This document shows positions 36,438-46,339 of a DNA stretch of 64,000 nt, one piece after another; within the stretch, counting starts at the first letter, position 1, and every line of letters begins with the position of its first letter. The stretch lies in assembly GCA_016716765.1 (NCBI GenBank), contig JADJVA010000006.1, forward strand, positions 408,528 through 472,527, written 5' to 3'. This DNA comes from Bdellovibrionales bacterium (lineage in GTDB: Bacteria > Bdellovibrionota > Bdellovibrionia > Bdellovibrionales > UBA1609). The position numbers were made by a program, and so were the translations under genes. Below the pieces are notes generated by a model. The model was not told where the DNA came from. It made no database searches and was given only the letters and a program-made list of their open reading frames with translations.

Positions 36438-37840
36438 ATGCAAAATCAAATTTTAGAACTTCACACTCAAGGCCGCAGCATCCGCAAGTTGCGCAGGCCC
36501 TTAAGATCGCCAGGAATACCGTCAGAGCTTGCATCAGAGACTCAGGTCCACCATCATCAGTCCCCTCGGTAGTGGGTTTCACAGAGCCAGCCTGTCCCAA
36601 TCAACTGGGAATTTATCGCGACCGAGTTCAACAAAGGTGTCCCTCTTAAAATTCTTCACAAAGAACACGCCATCGAAGTCATGACCTATATGATTTTCTA
36701 TCATCGTTTCAGACGGCGATTCCCAAAAACCGCAGGTGACAATCAGACTTCAACACAATCCCGGCGAAAAAAATCTTCTTCGATTTTCAGATGGGATTTC
36801 AATCACGATCCAAGGACTCAAGCTAAGATTAAAACTCAACTTTCGTCGGAACCTTGCCTGGAGTTCATACACCGTCGGTGAGTTTACCTTCGGACAAAAG
36901 CAACCTGAGTTCTTCAGAGCCATTGAAACTCATTCATCAAACTCGGTGGCACCCCAAAGTACGCAGTCGTTGACAATCTTAAGCCCGGCGTCACAAGAGC
37001 CCATATCTATGATCCCGACACCAACCAGTCCTTCATTGAGTTCAGCAACCATCATGGATTTGCCGTCTCCCAGCAAGGCCTCGACGGCCCAAAGATAAAG
37101 CCGCGGTGGAAGGCGCAATCGGCATTATACAAAACAATTCTTCAACGAAGTCGAGATCAAATCTTTTATTCAATATTTGATCTCAATCAAGATTTCAAAA
37201 AATCTCAACGAACTCACTCTGCACCCATGAAGGATCATGATGGAATTTCAAGAGAGGATAGATTCGAAAATGAAAGACCCTTTTGCAAACTGTAAACCCC
37301 AATTCATTTGAACTCTCCGTCTGGAAGACCTGTAAGGTTCATCCAGATTGCCATATTCAAGTCGATTCCAAATTCTACCCGTCCCGCATCAGTTTGTCGG
37401 CACCACGGTCAAAGCCCGAATCAAAATAAATACCGTCGAGATATACTGCGGATTCAGATTCAATGCAATCCACGCAAAGTAAAATCCCAACAGGGCCTCC
37501 ACCATCGACGCCCACTACCCAGAACACCAAGTCGCCACCGCCCGATTCAAGTGGCCTCGGCCTCAGGCAAGCGCAAAATATCGGATCCAAAACTTTTGAA
37601 CTCTTCAAAATTTCTCCGTGATCCTTATCCCCGCTCAAAGGGGCTCAGGGCATCCTCAGGTTAGTTCACAAAAATGAAGTCTCAAAGGCTGATCTCGAGC
37701 GCGGCGACACAAGCCCTTATTTTCAATAAAACCCAGTTCAATTTCATCAGGCCGGCTCTCCACAAAGTAGGAGGTACAAGACCACGCATCATTAAACCTG
37801 AACGAGATCCCAATTTAATTTATCTACATAACAACAAGGA
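36438..37840 (+). pseudogene. istA: IstA-like transposase remnant
   Basis: Starts as MQNQILELHTQG with a helix-turn-helix, and shows an integrase-core region around 36950-37110 (PKYAVVDNLKPGV, DTNQSFIEFSNHHGFAV, DKAAVEGAIGII when frames are changed). At least five frame changes and several stops occur, so it is a true pseudogene. Confidence 0.75.
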
Positions 37841-37849
37841 ACCTTAATA

Positions 37850-38500
37850 TGGAAGCCAGGCAATCGCCTATGACCTTAGATTTTCGATTCACCAAACGCT
37901 GGTCTCAAGAAGCTGTAGTAATCTGCATCCTCGAGTTTTGTCCCTCATCCTCAGGATGAGAAAACTTGCGAGATCGTCTATCAAATCTCTTACCAGACGA
38001 GCGAGTTCAGACACCAGCGGACTTCGAAGATTGGGACATGAGTTTGACAGGACTGACAAAGTAAAACTCAAGGAGCTTTCGGTTCTATCATTTTTAAAAA
38101 TAAAGAGAACTTGATCACGGGGCAGCCATTGGCAATCACACTCGGGAGAAAGATTTGCCAAGAAAACTTGTGGCCTTTTCCGTAAACCCAGTTTGAAGAA
38201 GTTCTCGCAGCCAGAAGCTCGGGCAAGATGATTGGATTTCCAGACTCAATTCCCAAGTGCTTATCCTGATGATTTTGGACCAGGCAATATTCGCAGAAGA
38301 AGCCAATGTACTGTTGACCTCAAGCGCGGGCCAGAAAAGGACCTGTCATCTCACTCCCAGATTGATCCCAAGGTTGGTAGAAGACCCAGTCATTGCCAAG
38401 CCATGGGAAGGATCAACCCCAGCCAGAGAATAATCTCAAGGGGGTTTCCGAAAAACAATCAGCTTCCCAGAGGAAAAAACTGTGGAAATCTGCTAGCTCG
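37850..38500 (+). pseudogene. istB: IstB-like ATPase remnant
   Basis: The fragment LKELSVLSFLKNKENLITGQPLAIT corresponds to the segment leading into the Walker A loop of IstB (the GxGKTHLA core is eroded to GQPLAITLG). A later fragment LNSQVLILMILD may be the Walker B strand. Frames and stops are broken throughout; identification rests on short matches and the position after istA. Confidence 0.5.
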
Positions 38501-38558
38501 TTTATTTAGCAGTTCTGTCGCCGCCGGGTGGGTCAATTCACCGAATCGGGTGGGTCAA

Positions 38559-38959
38559 TAAGTCTGAATCGTGCAAGGGATCACCAAGTACGATCTGGTA
38601 CGACCTTCTATCCTCCAGTTGCTCCTATGTACGTTAAAGTTACAAAATCAGGCGATTATGCGAGTTTAGGAATGAGCACAACCTTCCCTCCTTTTGGTGG
38701 CGATCTATTCACCTGGACAAATAAGGAGTCTCGAGTCTCTGTGGTGAGAGTTAGGATTTCGAAATACATTCCTGGCTTTGTTCGTTGGACTTGGGGAGGA
38801 ATTCCAGATCTGGGAATTGTATGGCAGAAAGTCGGCAACGCAGTGGCAGAACTCAAATCTCGTTCTCAAATAAAGGATCGATTGAAGAACTCATCCCTTT
38901 CTTCTTCTGGTTTGTGTCGCCAAACTGTTGTTGGGGGTAGATTTGCGGATATTCAGTGA
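38559..38959 (+). pseudogene. Exported protein of unknown function, 3' part (after IS21 element)
   Basis: The open frame to TGA at 38957-38959 encodes TTFYPPVAPMYVKVTKSGDYASLG and GDLFTWTNKESRVSVVRVRIS, consistent with the C-terminal part of the protein begun at 35336. Joining the halves across the IS does not restore one frame directly, so an additional indel has occurred near the insertion point. Confidence 0.5.
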
Positions 38960-39047
38960 ATTAGAATCATCTTTGAGATTGTTAAGATACTTTTTTATGG
39001 TCGGAACAGAAGAATTTCCATAGTAAAATGAAAAATTGTATCAGTCC

Positions 39048-40617
39048 TTAAGGCCACACAATCGGAAGAGCGCCGCTCAAAGCTAATTGCTGTACAGTCT
39101 TCCGATCTACTTTCCCACTTGTAACAGATGGAAACGGAGAAAGGAAAAGTATCTTGCGCGGGACAGTCACGGGAGGTATTTCATGGGCCATAGACACCAG
39201 ACATTCTTCCAATTGTGATTTTTCCATTCGTTGATCGATGACTCCGATCACTTGGGCGGGAGATAGGCGACTGTCTGAGAAGACAATCAGAGCGATGCCC
39301 TGAGAGATCTTTGAGAAGTGATACTCAATTTCTTCAGCTTCTATTCTGATTCCTGCAATTTTGAGCTGCCAGTCCGTGCGTCCAAGAAAAATGATTTGCC
39401 CCTTGCCGTTTCGACTGACCAAATCTCCAGTGCGGTACCATAATTGAAGATTGTTTCTCCACCGAATAAATTTTTTTTGTGTGTCTGGGACATTTTCGAA
39501 ATATTCCTTTGCTAACTGCGGCCCGGAAATCATCAGTTCTCCACGATTCTCGACATCTTTGATTTCGTTCAACTCTTCATCTACGATGGAGAACTGGTGA
39601 TCGGTGTAGCAATTCCCGATAGGAATTCGTGAATCTTCCTGCTCAATATCTGGGATAACATATCGAAAGACATTCACAGTTGCTTCGATGGGGCCATAAA
39701 GGTTTTCGATTTGTGAGTTTTGAGCGCAGCTTTTCCAGCGGCGACAAACTTCCTTGTCGAGTGATTCGCCCGTAAATGTCGTGTATCGGAGAGATGGAAG
39801 AGAATCGGAAGTAAGATCTATTCCTCTTTGAAAATTGAGGTGGACTAAGGTGGGAACTGATGACCAATAGGTGATGGCATTTCTGGAAATGAAATTGGCA
39901 ATATCGAATTTGTAACTATCGAGTAAGGGGTAGAGAACAGCGCCATTCACAAGTGCTAAAAATATATCACTCAGGGATGGATCAAAACTCAAGCCAAACG
40001 TCTGTGAAATTCGATCCTTGTGATCAATCAGATAATTTGGGAGGAAATTAGCAAGAAAGCTTGAGAAGTTTCCTCGTGTAATGCCAACACATTTTGGCTG
40101 TCCAGTACTTCCAGATGTGAAGAGGTAGTAGCAAAATTTATTGTGATCCTCATTTTTAATATCCACACTTTCAATATCCACGGCGTTGATTGATCTCAAA
40201 ATACCTTGGTCTGCCAATTTGATAATTGAAAAGTCACTTCTGTGTTCATCAAAGAATGCAGCATGCCGTTCGTCAAGGGGCGTGCAGGAAACAATGCTTT
40301 TGACTTGGAGCCTTTTAGCAAACCCCTAGATGTGACAAGGATTTGGATTTGTAGATGGGGATGAAGGGGCGATGAAAGAGCATGCAAGCGATCACCGAAA
40401 CATTTGCATCGACACGTTTTTCGCCGTAAATTCCTATGGATTCATTTGAAGAGGTGTTCTCGGTAAGAAAACTTGCCAGTTGGAGGACTCTTTTGGTGAA
40501 CTCTCCGTAACTGAGAGAGCTGGAGCTCTTGTGTTCAGAAATGACGACAGCAGGACTCTCGGCCGTTTTTGTTCCATTCTCAAGTATCATTCTGAGGTAT
40601 GTGGTTAAGCTCGTCAT
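39048..40617 (-). pseudogene. DltA-like amino acid adenylation enzyme (frameshift and stop)
   Basis: The adenylation motifs are well preserved: YYLFTSGSTGQPKCVGIT (P-loop), NLYGPIEATVNVF, YRTGDLV, GRTDWQLKIAGIRIEAEEIE and the terminal lysine motif SVTSGKVDRKTV. Such enzymes activate D-alanine or another amino acid for transfer to a carrier protein. The first 85 residues are in one frame (from ATG 40617). Near 40340 the frame shifts, and a TAG at about 40322-40324 precedes GFAKRLQVKSIVSC, after which the frame is open to the end. It follows the MBOAT gene by 14 bases, the dltB-dltA order of D-alanylation operons. Confidence 0.8.
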
Positions 40618-40631
40618 TGAGAATCCTCTGG

Positions 40632-41576
40632 TTACGAGGCAATACGAAGAAGGTAGGGATAAATGTAAATTTCAATAACTGGAAAGATCATGGCGATCAA
40701 AAGGTGGTTAACTACGATCGATGCCCATTGAAAGATTGGACGAGGGTATCTCCTTAGCAAATTGCTCCACAATGTTGCTCCAATAATGATTAAGATGAGC
40801 CAGAGGCCTGCCCAGGAAGTAGAAAATAACAAACTAGAAAGTAAATTCAAAGGCGGCGCTCTCAGCTCTGGGACAAGAAGCGAATAGAATGAGCGAATGA
40901 AAATTTCTTGAAAGAGCATCATGTGAATGATGACCAACACAAAGGAAACGAGAACTGCAAGAGTATAGTTTCGAAAAAGGCGGTACAAGGGAAGGTAAAT
41001 ATGTCGGAAAAAGAACCTGTAGAGGTAGGTTGAACCTCGTTGCCAGGTCTCCATTGGTGTTTTGGCGAGGATCATAAAATAAGTGGGGTCGGGACAGTTG
41101 ACTCCAAACAAGCGCGACATCCCAACCAATTGGCTAAAGCTGGCGATGAGAAAAAGAATGAAATAGGTGTAGTGCCCCAGAGTGGCTGCGAATCCTTGAG
41201 CATGAAGAGAAGCCAATAGGTTCTTTTCCAGAAATGCGATAGCAAAGAGAAATGCCCCGGTGTAACAATTCCAAATTCCTTTCCACCAGAGTTTCTTTTG
41301 TTCCACCTTTTCCAAACAAAAAGTGGTTTCTTCAGGCCACAAAGTACTCCAGGCGAAATTGGTTGGGACGAAGGCAAAATCCTCCTTCGCGGGAAGATTG
41401 ACCGCCAATACCCAGTAGACAACAAAGAGAAGATACATCTGAGGGTGGAGGATCCAAAATAGTTTGAGAACCTGAGAATTATTTTTTGTGGCCGCTTCGT
41501 GAGCAAGTAAATAGCCGATGGCCAGAAAGAATACGATAAAGAGGGGAGCTCCACTTTTTTCTCTTCCTGCGTCCAA
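40632..41576 (-). CDS. MBOAT/DltB-like acyltransferase, 5' end lost to an IS
   Basis: A multi-pass membrane protein with about eight hydrophobic segments. The region LFGVNCPDPTYFMILAKTP...TYLYRFFFRHIYLPLYR follows the MBOAT family pattern around the catalytic core, and an essential His may be in ILVIIHMML. The first dozen residues of the open frame (from a TTG at 41576) come from the IS407-type fragment in another frame, with the junction near 41551-41560, so the natural N-terminus is missing. Paired with the DltA-like gene it would transfer an activated amino acid or acyl group across the membrane. Confidence 0.65.
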   Translation of the reverse strand: MDAGREKSGAPLFIVFFLAIGYLLAHEAATKNNSQVLKLFWILHPQMYLLFVVYWVLAVNLPAKEDFAFVPTNFAWSTLWPEETTFCLEKVEQKKLWWKGIWNCYTGAFLFAIAFLEKNLLASLHAQGFAATLGHYTYFILFLIASFSQLVGMSRLFGVNCPDPTYFMILAKTPMETWQRGSTYLYRFFFRHIYLPLYRLFRNYTLAVLVSFVLVIIHMMLFQEIFIRSFYSLLVPELRAPPLNLLSSLLFSTSWAGLWLILIIIGATLWSNLLRRYPRPIFQWASIVVNHLLIAMIFPVIEIYIYPYLLRIAS

Positions 41577-42190
41577 TCTGAAGCTTTAGTTTTTGATAAA
41601 TCCGACGCGATCGTTTGTGGTTGAGATCAGATATTTCCCTCTTGAGAAGAACAAATAGCCGCGGGTGACCGAACCTTCTATGCTCTGTCGCTAGCTCCGA
41701 CAATCGCGACGCCAGAGGCTGGTCTCCATTCTCTTTTGGATTATAATACAAGGTGGTGATGGGAAGGCCCAGCAGACAGCTGGTTCGAGCCTTGGAGACC
41801 TCGTATTTTTTCAACAAGGTATGAGGCCTCCGTTCTCTTGTCGCTGGACCTCACCACTTTTTTGAGTTCACATCCTTCAACATGACGATGTCGAGAGCCT
41901 GGTCCGCCACGATCCTTTTTTAGGCGCGTATTCTCCATCTCCAGGTCTTTCAGCCGTCTGGCGTCGGTCACGTCCATACCACCAAAACGCTTCTTCCAAT
42001 GGTAGAGAGTCTGAATCGTCACGCCCATCTCGCGCGACACCTCTTTTGCTGGCGATCCCGTCTCCAGTTTTTTTACTGCAGAAATTATTTGTTCCTCGCT
42101 AAATCTCTTCTTCATTTGGTGCTCCTTTACCGGACTCTGCCGGGGGTTATTACGCACCATGACTCAAGATGCAAGGCCTACAGTTTTAAG
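41551..42190 (-). mobile_element. IS3-family (IS407-type) element, 5' half
   Basis: AAAGGAG precedes an OrfA ATG at 42115: MKKRFSEEQIISAVKKLETG, VTIQTLYHWKKRFGGM, LKDLEMENTRLKK. The next block, IVADQALDIVMLKDVNSKKW, is readable only after a frame change. OrfB begins LLKKYEVSKARTSCLLGLPITTL and continues RRFGHPRLFVLL to GRRKRKK, where it stops at the junction with the MBOAT gene. The DDE core and right end are absent. Non-functional. Confidence 0.8.
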
Positions 42191-42408
42191 GGCCAACCGC
42201 CTATAGGGTAGCAAAAATTGACTTGTTCGCTGTTATGCTCTAAAGCCATCTAACATATTGTTTTTTAAAAGAAATTTCTCCATCAGAAGTGGGCTGTTTA
42301 ACTTCTATACAGCAATGGCCTGCCAAATCAAAAATAATTACATTTCAAGTGGCACTCCGATTGCAATATCAAGTTTACGAAGAACTATGTCTTCTTTGGA
42401 GGCTCAAA

Positions 42409-43890
42409 ATGCTAAAAAAAATTTTCTCATTCACACTGGTGCTTGCCTTTATTTACAGTGCCTATGCTGCTTCCGAAGGAACGACATACATTGCTGTACT
42501 TGATTCTCCTGTTGACTATCAACATCCAGAAATAAGTGCAGTTTTAGATGAGGAGCTATTAAAGGAAGCAAAAATAGTAGATGAAAAGGGACAGGAAAAG
42601 TCATGGTATGATTTGAATTTAGAAGCTAAAGCAGAGTTTGAAAAAAGATTAAATAAAAAACAATATGCCGAACAAGTTCAGTTTTTAGATTCAATCCACA
42701 TGATGTTGGGTGGAAATATACCATCAGATAAAGCTCTTGCGACTCTTTCAGCTGTTGCAAAGGGTGCGATTAAGTATATTTTTTCACCCAAGTTTCGTTC
42801 TGGTTTAAATGTCGTTGGAACTTACCTTCATGGTACTCATGTTGCTGGAATTGCAATGCGATCTCTTACCAATGTTCGGCTGATTAACTTTCCTCTCATT
42901 ACTCCATCAAAACAACTAACTATTTCAGATATTTTAAAGTTTGATCCAGCCAAGCAACGAGAAGACTTGAGAAGACATCTAGACCAAATTAGCCAAGTTT
43001 TAAAGCAACAAAATATACGAGTTGTGAATTTGTCAGTTGGTACATCTGGTGAAATCGCCTTCAAATCTGCAAAAAATAGGTCGACTTTCTTCCAAAAACT
43101 TTTTTTAAGGGGTAAAATTAAAGAAATGGCCGAACAAGGAGCAAAAATTTTTGCAGAAGAAATGAGAGGGTTTTTTAAAGCCAACCCCGAATCAGTCTTC
43201 GTTCTCGCTGCTGGAAATGAAAAAAGAGATTTGCGAAAAATTGGTGACCACACAGCTAATATTGAGGCAGGTAACTTAATCAAGGTGGCTGCCATAGACG
43301 GTAAAGGAAAGATTGCTTCGTTTTCAAATAGATCGTCGTCGTATGTTGACATTGCTGCTATTGGCACAGGAGTAACAAGTGCATTGGTCGGTGGAAGTGA
43401 AATGCATATGTCGGGCACATCACAAGCTGCTCCAAGTGTTGCAAATACACTAGCAAGAATATTTGAATCAAACCCCCAAATGTCATCAGCTGATGCAATT
43501 GAAGCACTATATTCTCGGTACACAACCAGTGATTCAACATTAGCTGATATGGTGGCTAATGGAAGAGTTTTAAAATCTAGCCCCGAGACCGAAAGGTTTA
43601 GTGCCGAAAAAGCTACTTACGAATTAACAGGACAAGTTTCTCAGAGCGAAATCAGCAGGGTTATTATGCAATACTCACAGCAGGTAGTAGAAAAAAGATT
43701 ATCGTCATTGGATTTAACAATTATGAAGGGTGGAGTTGAAGCTCTGACCATTAATATCAAGAATGCCAACGGCAAAATAGATGTTTCAATCGTCGAAATT
43801 CCAACTGCAGCAGATGGAACACCAAAAGTGGCAAGGCATTCAGCTTCATCAAGTGCGAAATCTTGTCAGGCTTTATTTTTAGGTCTATAG
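42409..43890 (+). CDS. Exported subtilisin-like (S8) serine protease
   Basis: The ATG at 42409 follows TTGGAGG. Signal peptide residues are 1-21. The catalytic triad is complete: Asp 32 in AVLDSPVDYQHPE, His 141 in HGTHVAGIA, Ser 338 in SGTSQAAPS, with the oxyanion Asn 270 in AAGNE. A roughly 100-residue insertion separates the Asp and His motifs. After residue 400 there is a C-terminal extension of unknown fold. There is no obvious pro-domain, since the Asp motif starts ten residues after the signal peptide. It is the leftmost gene of the tRNA-Ala island and probably acts in the periplasm or outside the cell. Confidence 0.88.
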   Translation: MLKKIFSFTLVLAFIYSAYAASEGTTYIAVLDSPVDYQHPEISAVLDEELLKEAKIVDEKGQEKSWYDLNLEAKAEFEKRLNKKQYAEQVQFLDSIHMMLGGNIPSDKALATLSAVAKGAIKYIFSPKFRSGLNVVGTYLHGTHVAGIAMRSLTNVRLINFPLITPSKQLTISDILKFDPAKQREDLRRHLDQISQVLKQQNIRVVNLSVGTSGEIAFKSAKNRSTFFQKLFLRGKIKEMAEQGAKIFAEEMRGFFKANPESVFVLAAGNEKRDLRKIGDHTANIEAGNLIKVAAIDGKGKIASFSNRSSSYVDIAAIGTGVTSALVGGSEMHMSGTSQAAPSVANTLARIFESNPQMSSADAIEALYSRYTTSDSTLADMVANGRVLKSSPETERFSAEKATYELTGQVSQSEISRVIMQYSQQVVEKRLSSLDLTIMKGGVEALTINIKNANGKIDVSIVEIPTAADGTPKVARHSASSSAKSCQALFLGL

Positions 43891-43905
43891 GATATGAAAA
43901 TTAAA

Positions 43906-43940
43906 CTTTGCAGGCGACTGCAAGCTATTCGACTTTTTGT
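43906..43940 (+). terminator. Hairpin with GCGA tetraloop between convergent genes
   Basis: TTGCAG-GCGA-CTGCAA (43908-43923) is a perfect six-pair hairpin with a GNRA-type loop, followed about ten bases later by a T-rich run (43934-43947). It lies between the protease and the convergent small-protein operon and could end the protease transcript. The same 16 bases recur at 45087-45102. Confidence 0.4.
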
Positions 43941-44113
43941 TTTTTTAAAATTTTCTCAAGTAAGTCGTCGTCAAAGTCATTGAACACAAAATCCAAAATT
44001 TCATTAAGATGCTCTCTAATTGCTTCATGAACAGATGGCATATCGCCTTCGTTTTCATGATAAATAAGGGCCAGTTTTGGCAAGATGCCTTCAACCTCGG
44101 CACTGATATTCAT
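43925..44113 (-). CDS. Small acidic protein of unknown function
   Basis: The protein is 62 residues with a negatively charged helical C-terminal half (HLNEILDFVFNDFDDDLLEKILKKQKVE). Its ATG overlaps the TGA of the preceding 27-residue frame (ATGA), so it is probably translated by coupling in a three-gene operon led by an XRE regulator. No known family recognised. Confidence 0.55.
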   Translation of the reverse strand: MNISAEVEGILPKLALIYHENEGDMPSVHEAIREHLNEILDFVFNDFDDDLLEKILKKQKVE

Positions 44114-44193
44114 GGTCTCAAAGGGGAGAAATCTTGGGGATCTTTAAAAACTGCCTTAGCTTTTTTCTTAGTTTTAATTTTTTTCTTTGCCAT
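44110..44193 (-). CDS. Very short lysine-rich open frame (27 residues)
   Basis: ATG at 44193 is preceded by AGAGGTGATT, two bases after the XRE stop; the TGA overlaps the next start. The N-terminal half is highly basic (MAKKKIKTKKKAKAVFKD). The tight overlaps on both sides support real translation, either as a peptide or as a coupling leader. Confidence 0.45.
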   Translation of the reverse strand: MAKKKIKTKKKAKAVFKDPQDFSPLRP

Positions 44194-44195
44194 AA

Positions 44196-44471
44196 TCACC
44201 TCTTCTTTTTTCTATCTTCAATCAATTCACAAATTGGGACATCTAAAATCAATGCGAGTTTAAGAAGCATTTCAAAGCCGAGGGTTTGGCTTTTTTTAAT
44301 GCGAGCTACATTTGAGGGGTGAGCGATACCGAGGCCACTTGATACCTCTGAATAGCTTAGCCCCTTTTTTTGAATAGCCTCATCAACGATAAGGCGAGGC
44401 ATTTTATAGCCTCGCTTGGCATATTCTTTCTCAAGCTCTTTAAGGGGATCCTTTTTTTCTTTCTTAATCAT
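44196..44471 (-). CDS. XRE-family helix-turn-helix regulator
   Basis: The protein is 91 residues. A basic N-terminal extension (MIKKEKKDPLKELEKEYAKRG) precedes a Cro/CI-type helix-turn-helix (LSYSEVSSGLGIAHPSNVARIKKSQTL) and closes with LLKLALILDVPICELIED, the usual end of XRE domains. It is first in a minus-strand operon with two tiny genes. It may regulate the operon or the divergent lipoprotein gene. A toxin-antitoxin role is possible but no toxin fold is recognisable. Confidence 0.75.
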   Translation of the reverse strand: MIKKEKKDPLKELEKEYAKRGYKMPRLIVDEAIQKKGLSYSEVSSGLGIAHPSNVARIKKSQTLGFEMLLKLALILDVPICELIEDRKKKR

Positions 44472-44623
44472 CTATCCGATCCATTCCAATACAATTTTAT
44501 CGGCTTCTTATGCCGATATCATAAATATACTGGCTTTAAAAAACAATGCCTTTAAAAGTAATACTTTTATTGACCTATACTATGCATTGCATTAGGATCT
44601 AAGTATAGCCAGGAGGCTCATTT

Positions 44624-45646
44624 ATGAAATCCAAGTTCTTAAAAACAATAAGTGCCTTGTTTGTTCTGGTTTTAACAGCTTGTGGAGGTGCTGGAGGTGG
44701 ATCTGCCACTAATAGCAGTGAACCGAGCCCTGACCCTGTGCCAATTGATGGTGATGCCTCCAATGGGCTTAATGAGTACTATTATTTTAGTAAGGACGAT
44801 CCGAGAAATATTTCTTTAACTGCATCCATGCCGAAGAGTTCAACCATTGGAGTTGAAAATCAGTTTTTTATTCAGATAACAGAATCATCTACTGCCGATA
44901 TGAACATTGGCTTATTCGCCCCAAAGTGTTTGCTTGGGGCGACGACCAACAGCTATGCAATGGTTTTAATCTCAGGTGATGGCCCAAGTCTTGTTTCTCT
45001 AAGAACTCAATCATCGGCCATTGAAATCGAGGAGCTTTCCTATGACAATAACCTCAATCAGAAAAAAGGCGAAGGGGTGCAAGTTCTTGCAGGCGACTGC
45101 AACGAAGGCATATTTTTATCCGACGATACAACCACTGTTGTAATTGCCAACGATGCTGTGGCCATCGTGACCGATGGCTCAGGCAATATCTATGTGGGCT
45201 TAAATAAAAATATGTCTTTCAATTCTTTGCAAAACACCCCGATTCAGGTGTCCTCGGAGACTACTTCATTCAATGAAGCACCGATCAATTCGTATCATTT
45301 TTGGCAAAGCAATGCTCCTTTGCTAGGAGTGACGAATCAATCAAGCAGTGGTGGGTATTTTGATAATGGGCAATTTTTTGGAATGTATCATGGTGCTGTT
45401 GAAACAGCCTTCGGCAATGGCCAAGCCAATTTAGTTTTAAATACATCCACAAATATTGAATCGCATCACACTGTTGTAAAAGGCCAAGGTTCCTATTTTG
45501 CCAGAGAACTGCGAGGCACATCTGGTGTTATCAATGGGCGAACTATTTTCTTTGGCTCAATGAGTGGCTTGTGCATCAACACTCAAGGTAGCTATACCGA
45601 ATGTTTTGGTGTCGATGCCTTTGTGGTCGCATCGGAACAGGAGTGA
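44624..45646 (+). CDS. Lipoprotein of unknown function
   Basis: AGGAGG is well placed before the ATG. The leader ends LVLTACGGAGGG (lipobox LTAC), followed by a Ser/Pro/Asp-rich linker. The mature part is about 300 residues of predicted beta-rich fold with no recognised domain. A MISS-type final segment (GSMSGLCINTQGSYTECFG) contains two cysteines. The next gene begins four bases after its stop. Confidence 0.7.
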   Translation: MKSKFLKTISALFVLVLTACGGAGGGSATNSSEPSPDPVPIDGDASNGLNEYYYFSKDDPRNISLTASMPKSSTIGVENQFFIQITESSTADMNIGLFAPKCLLGATTNSYAMVLISGDGPSLVSLRTQSSAIEIEELSYDNNLNQKKGEGVQVLAGDCNEGIFLSDDTTTVVIANDAVAIVTDGSGNIYVGLNKNMSFNSLQNTPIQVSSETTSFNEAPINSYHFWQSNAPLLGVTNQSSSGGYFDNGQFFGMYHGAVETAFGNGQANLVLNTSTNIESHHTVVKGQGSYFARELRGTSGVINGRTIFFGSMSGLCINTQGSYTECFGVDAFVVASEQE

Positions 45647-45649
45647 TTT

Positions 45650-46228
45650 ATGAGTACATCTGCAAACACAGTTGCATTTTTAATTTTGACTGCCCCTGTT
45701 TGGATTTTTGTTGTGGGTCTTCCGATGGCTTGTTGTTGGATGGTTGGAAAAAAGTTGATCGGATTGCTGAGAAAGCTCAGACTTGCACCTCGACCCAAAT
45801 TATCCAAAGAGGATCGTATTTGTCTCATGCGACAAGAGCTAAGGGACTACGATACTGAAATGTCGGGCTTTAATCCGATGAAATACAACTACTCAATTTT
45901 TGAGTTATTCCCGAAGCAACCCGAATTGGAAGTCGTAAATCAGTGGAGAAAAAAGATTTTTTCCCTTTCGGATTTAAAAGATGGACCGAATGAGAAAACT
46001 GAAAAAATTAAATTTTGGTATTCTATATTTTTAGCGATGGCCTTGATGAGGGTTGATATGAAGAAGCAAAAAATTTGGACTTCGGAGAAAGAGCAATTGT
46101 GGTTGGGTTTTCCCTATAGACCAAAGGCCATGAGAGAAGTTGATCCGATATATTTTGAAACAGTAAGGGAGAAGTACTTGGGCAATCATCTTGAAAACAG
46201 AGAGCCAAGCAACAAATTGGCCTGTTAA
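45650..46228 (+). CDS. Membrane-anchored protein of unknown function
   Basis: One N-terminal membrane segment (FLILTAPVWIFVVGLPMACCWMVG) is followed by a basic stretch and a roughly 140-residue soluble domain, probably cytoplasmic. It starts four bases after the preceding lipoprotein, so both are likely one operon. No family recognised; island-specific cargo. Confidence 0.6.
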   Translation: MSTSANTVAFLILTAPVWIFVVGLPMACCWMVGKKLIGLLRKLRLAPRPKLSKEDRICLMRQELRDYDTEMSGFNPMKYNYSIFELFPKQPELEVVNQWRKKIFSLSDLKDGPNEKTEKIKFWYSIFLAMALMRVDMKKQKIWTSEKEQLWLGFPYRPKAMREVDPIYFETVREKYLGNHLENREPSNKLAC

Positions 46229-46339
46229 TGGCCCTAAAACTGCTTTGGTCGGGATCGTTATGTCATCGACTTGACATTGGTCTGACCCGATCATAGGTCT
46301 GAGTTTAAATTTTAGAAAAATATGACGAAAAGATAGGCG

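Larger units (their letters stand above)
36248..38558 (+). mobile_element. Degenerate IS21-family element (istA and istB remnants)
   Basis: The left end has four copies of TGACCC at 36249, 36272, 36295 and 36316, spaced 21-23 bases. The right end has two inverted copies (GGGTCA at 38530 and 38552) spaced 22, the multiple-repeat ends typical of IS21. Inside, broken frames give IstA (NQILELHTQGRSIRK, ARNTVRACI, EFNKGVPLKILHKEHA, VDNLKPGVTRAHIYDPD) and IstB (ENLITGQPLAITLGRKICQE). The flanks TGAG/TAAG may be a mutated 4-base duplication. The element cannot be active. Confidence 0.85.

Noticed and set aside
42837..43523. 228-residue minus-strand frame
   Set aside because: Antisense to the S8 protease with its full catalytic triad; no independent signal.
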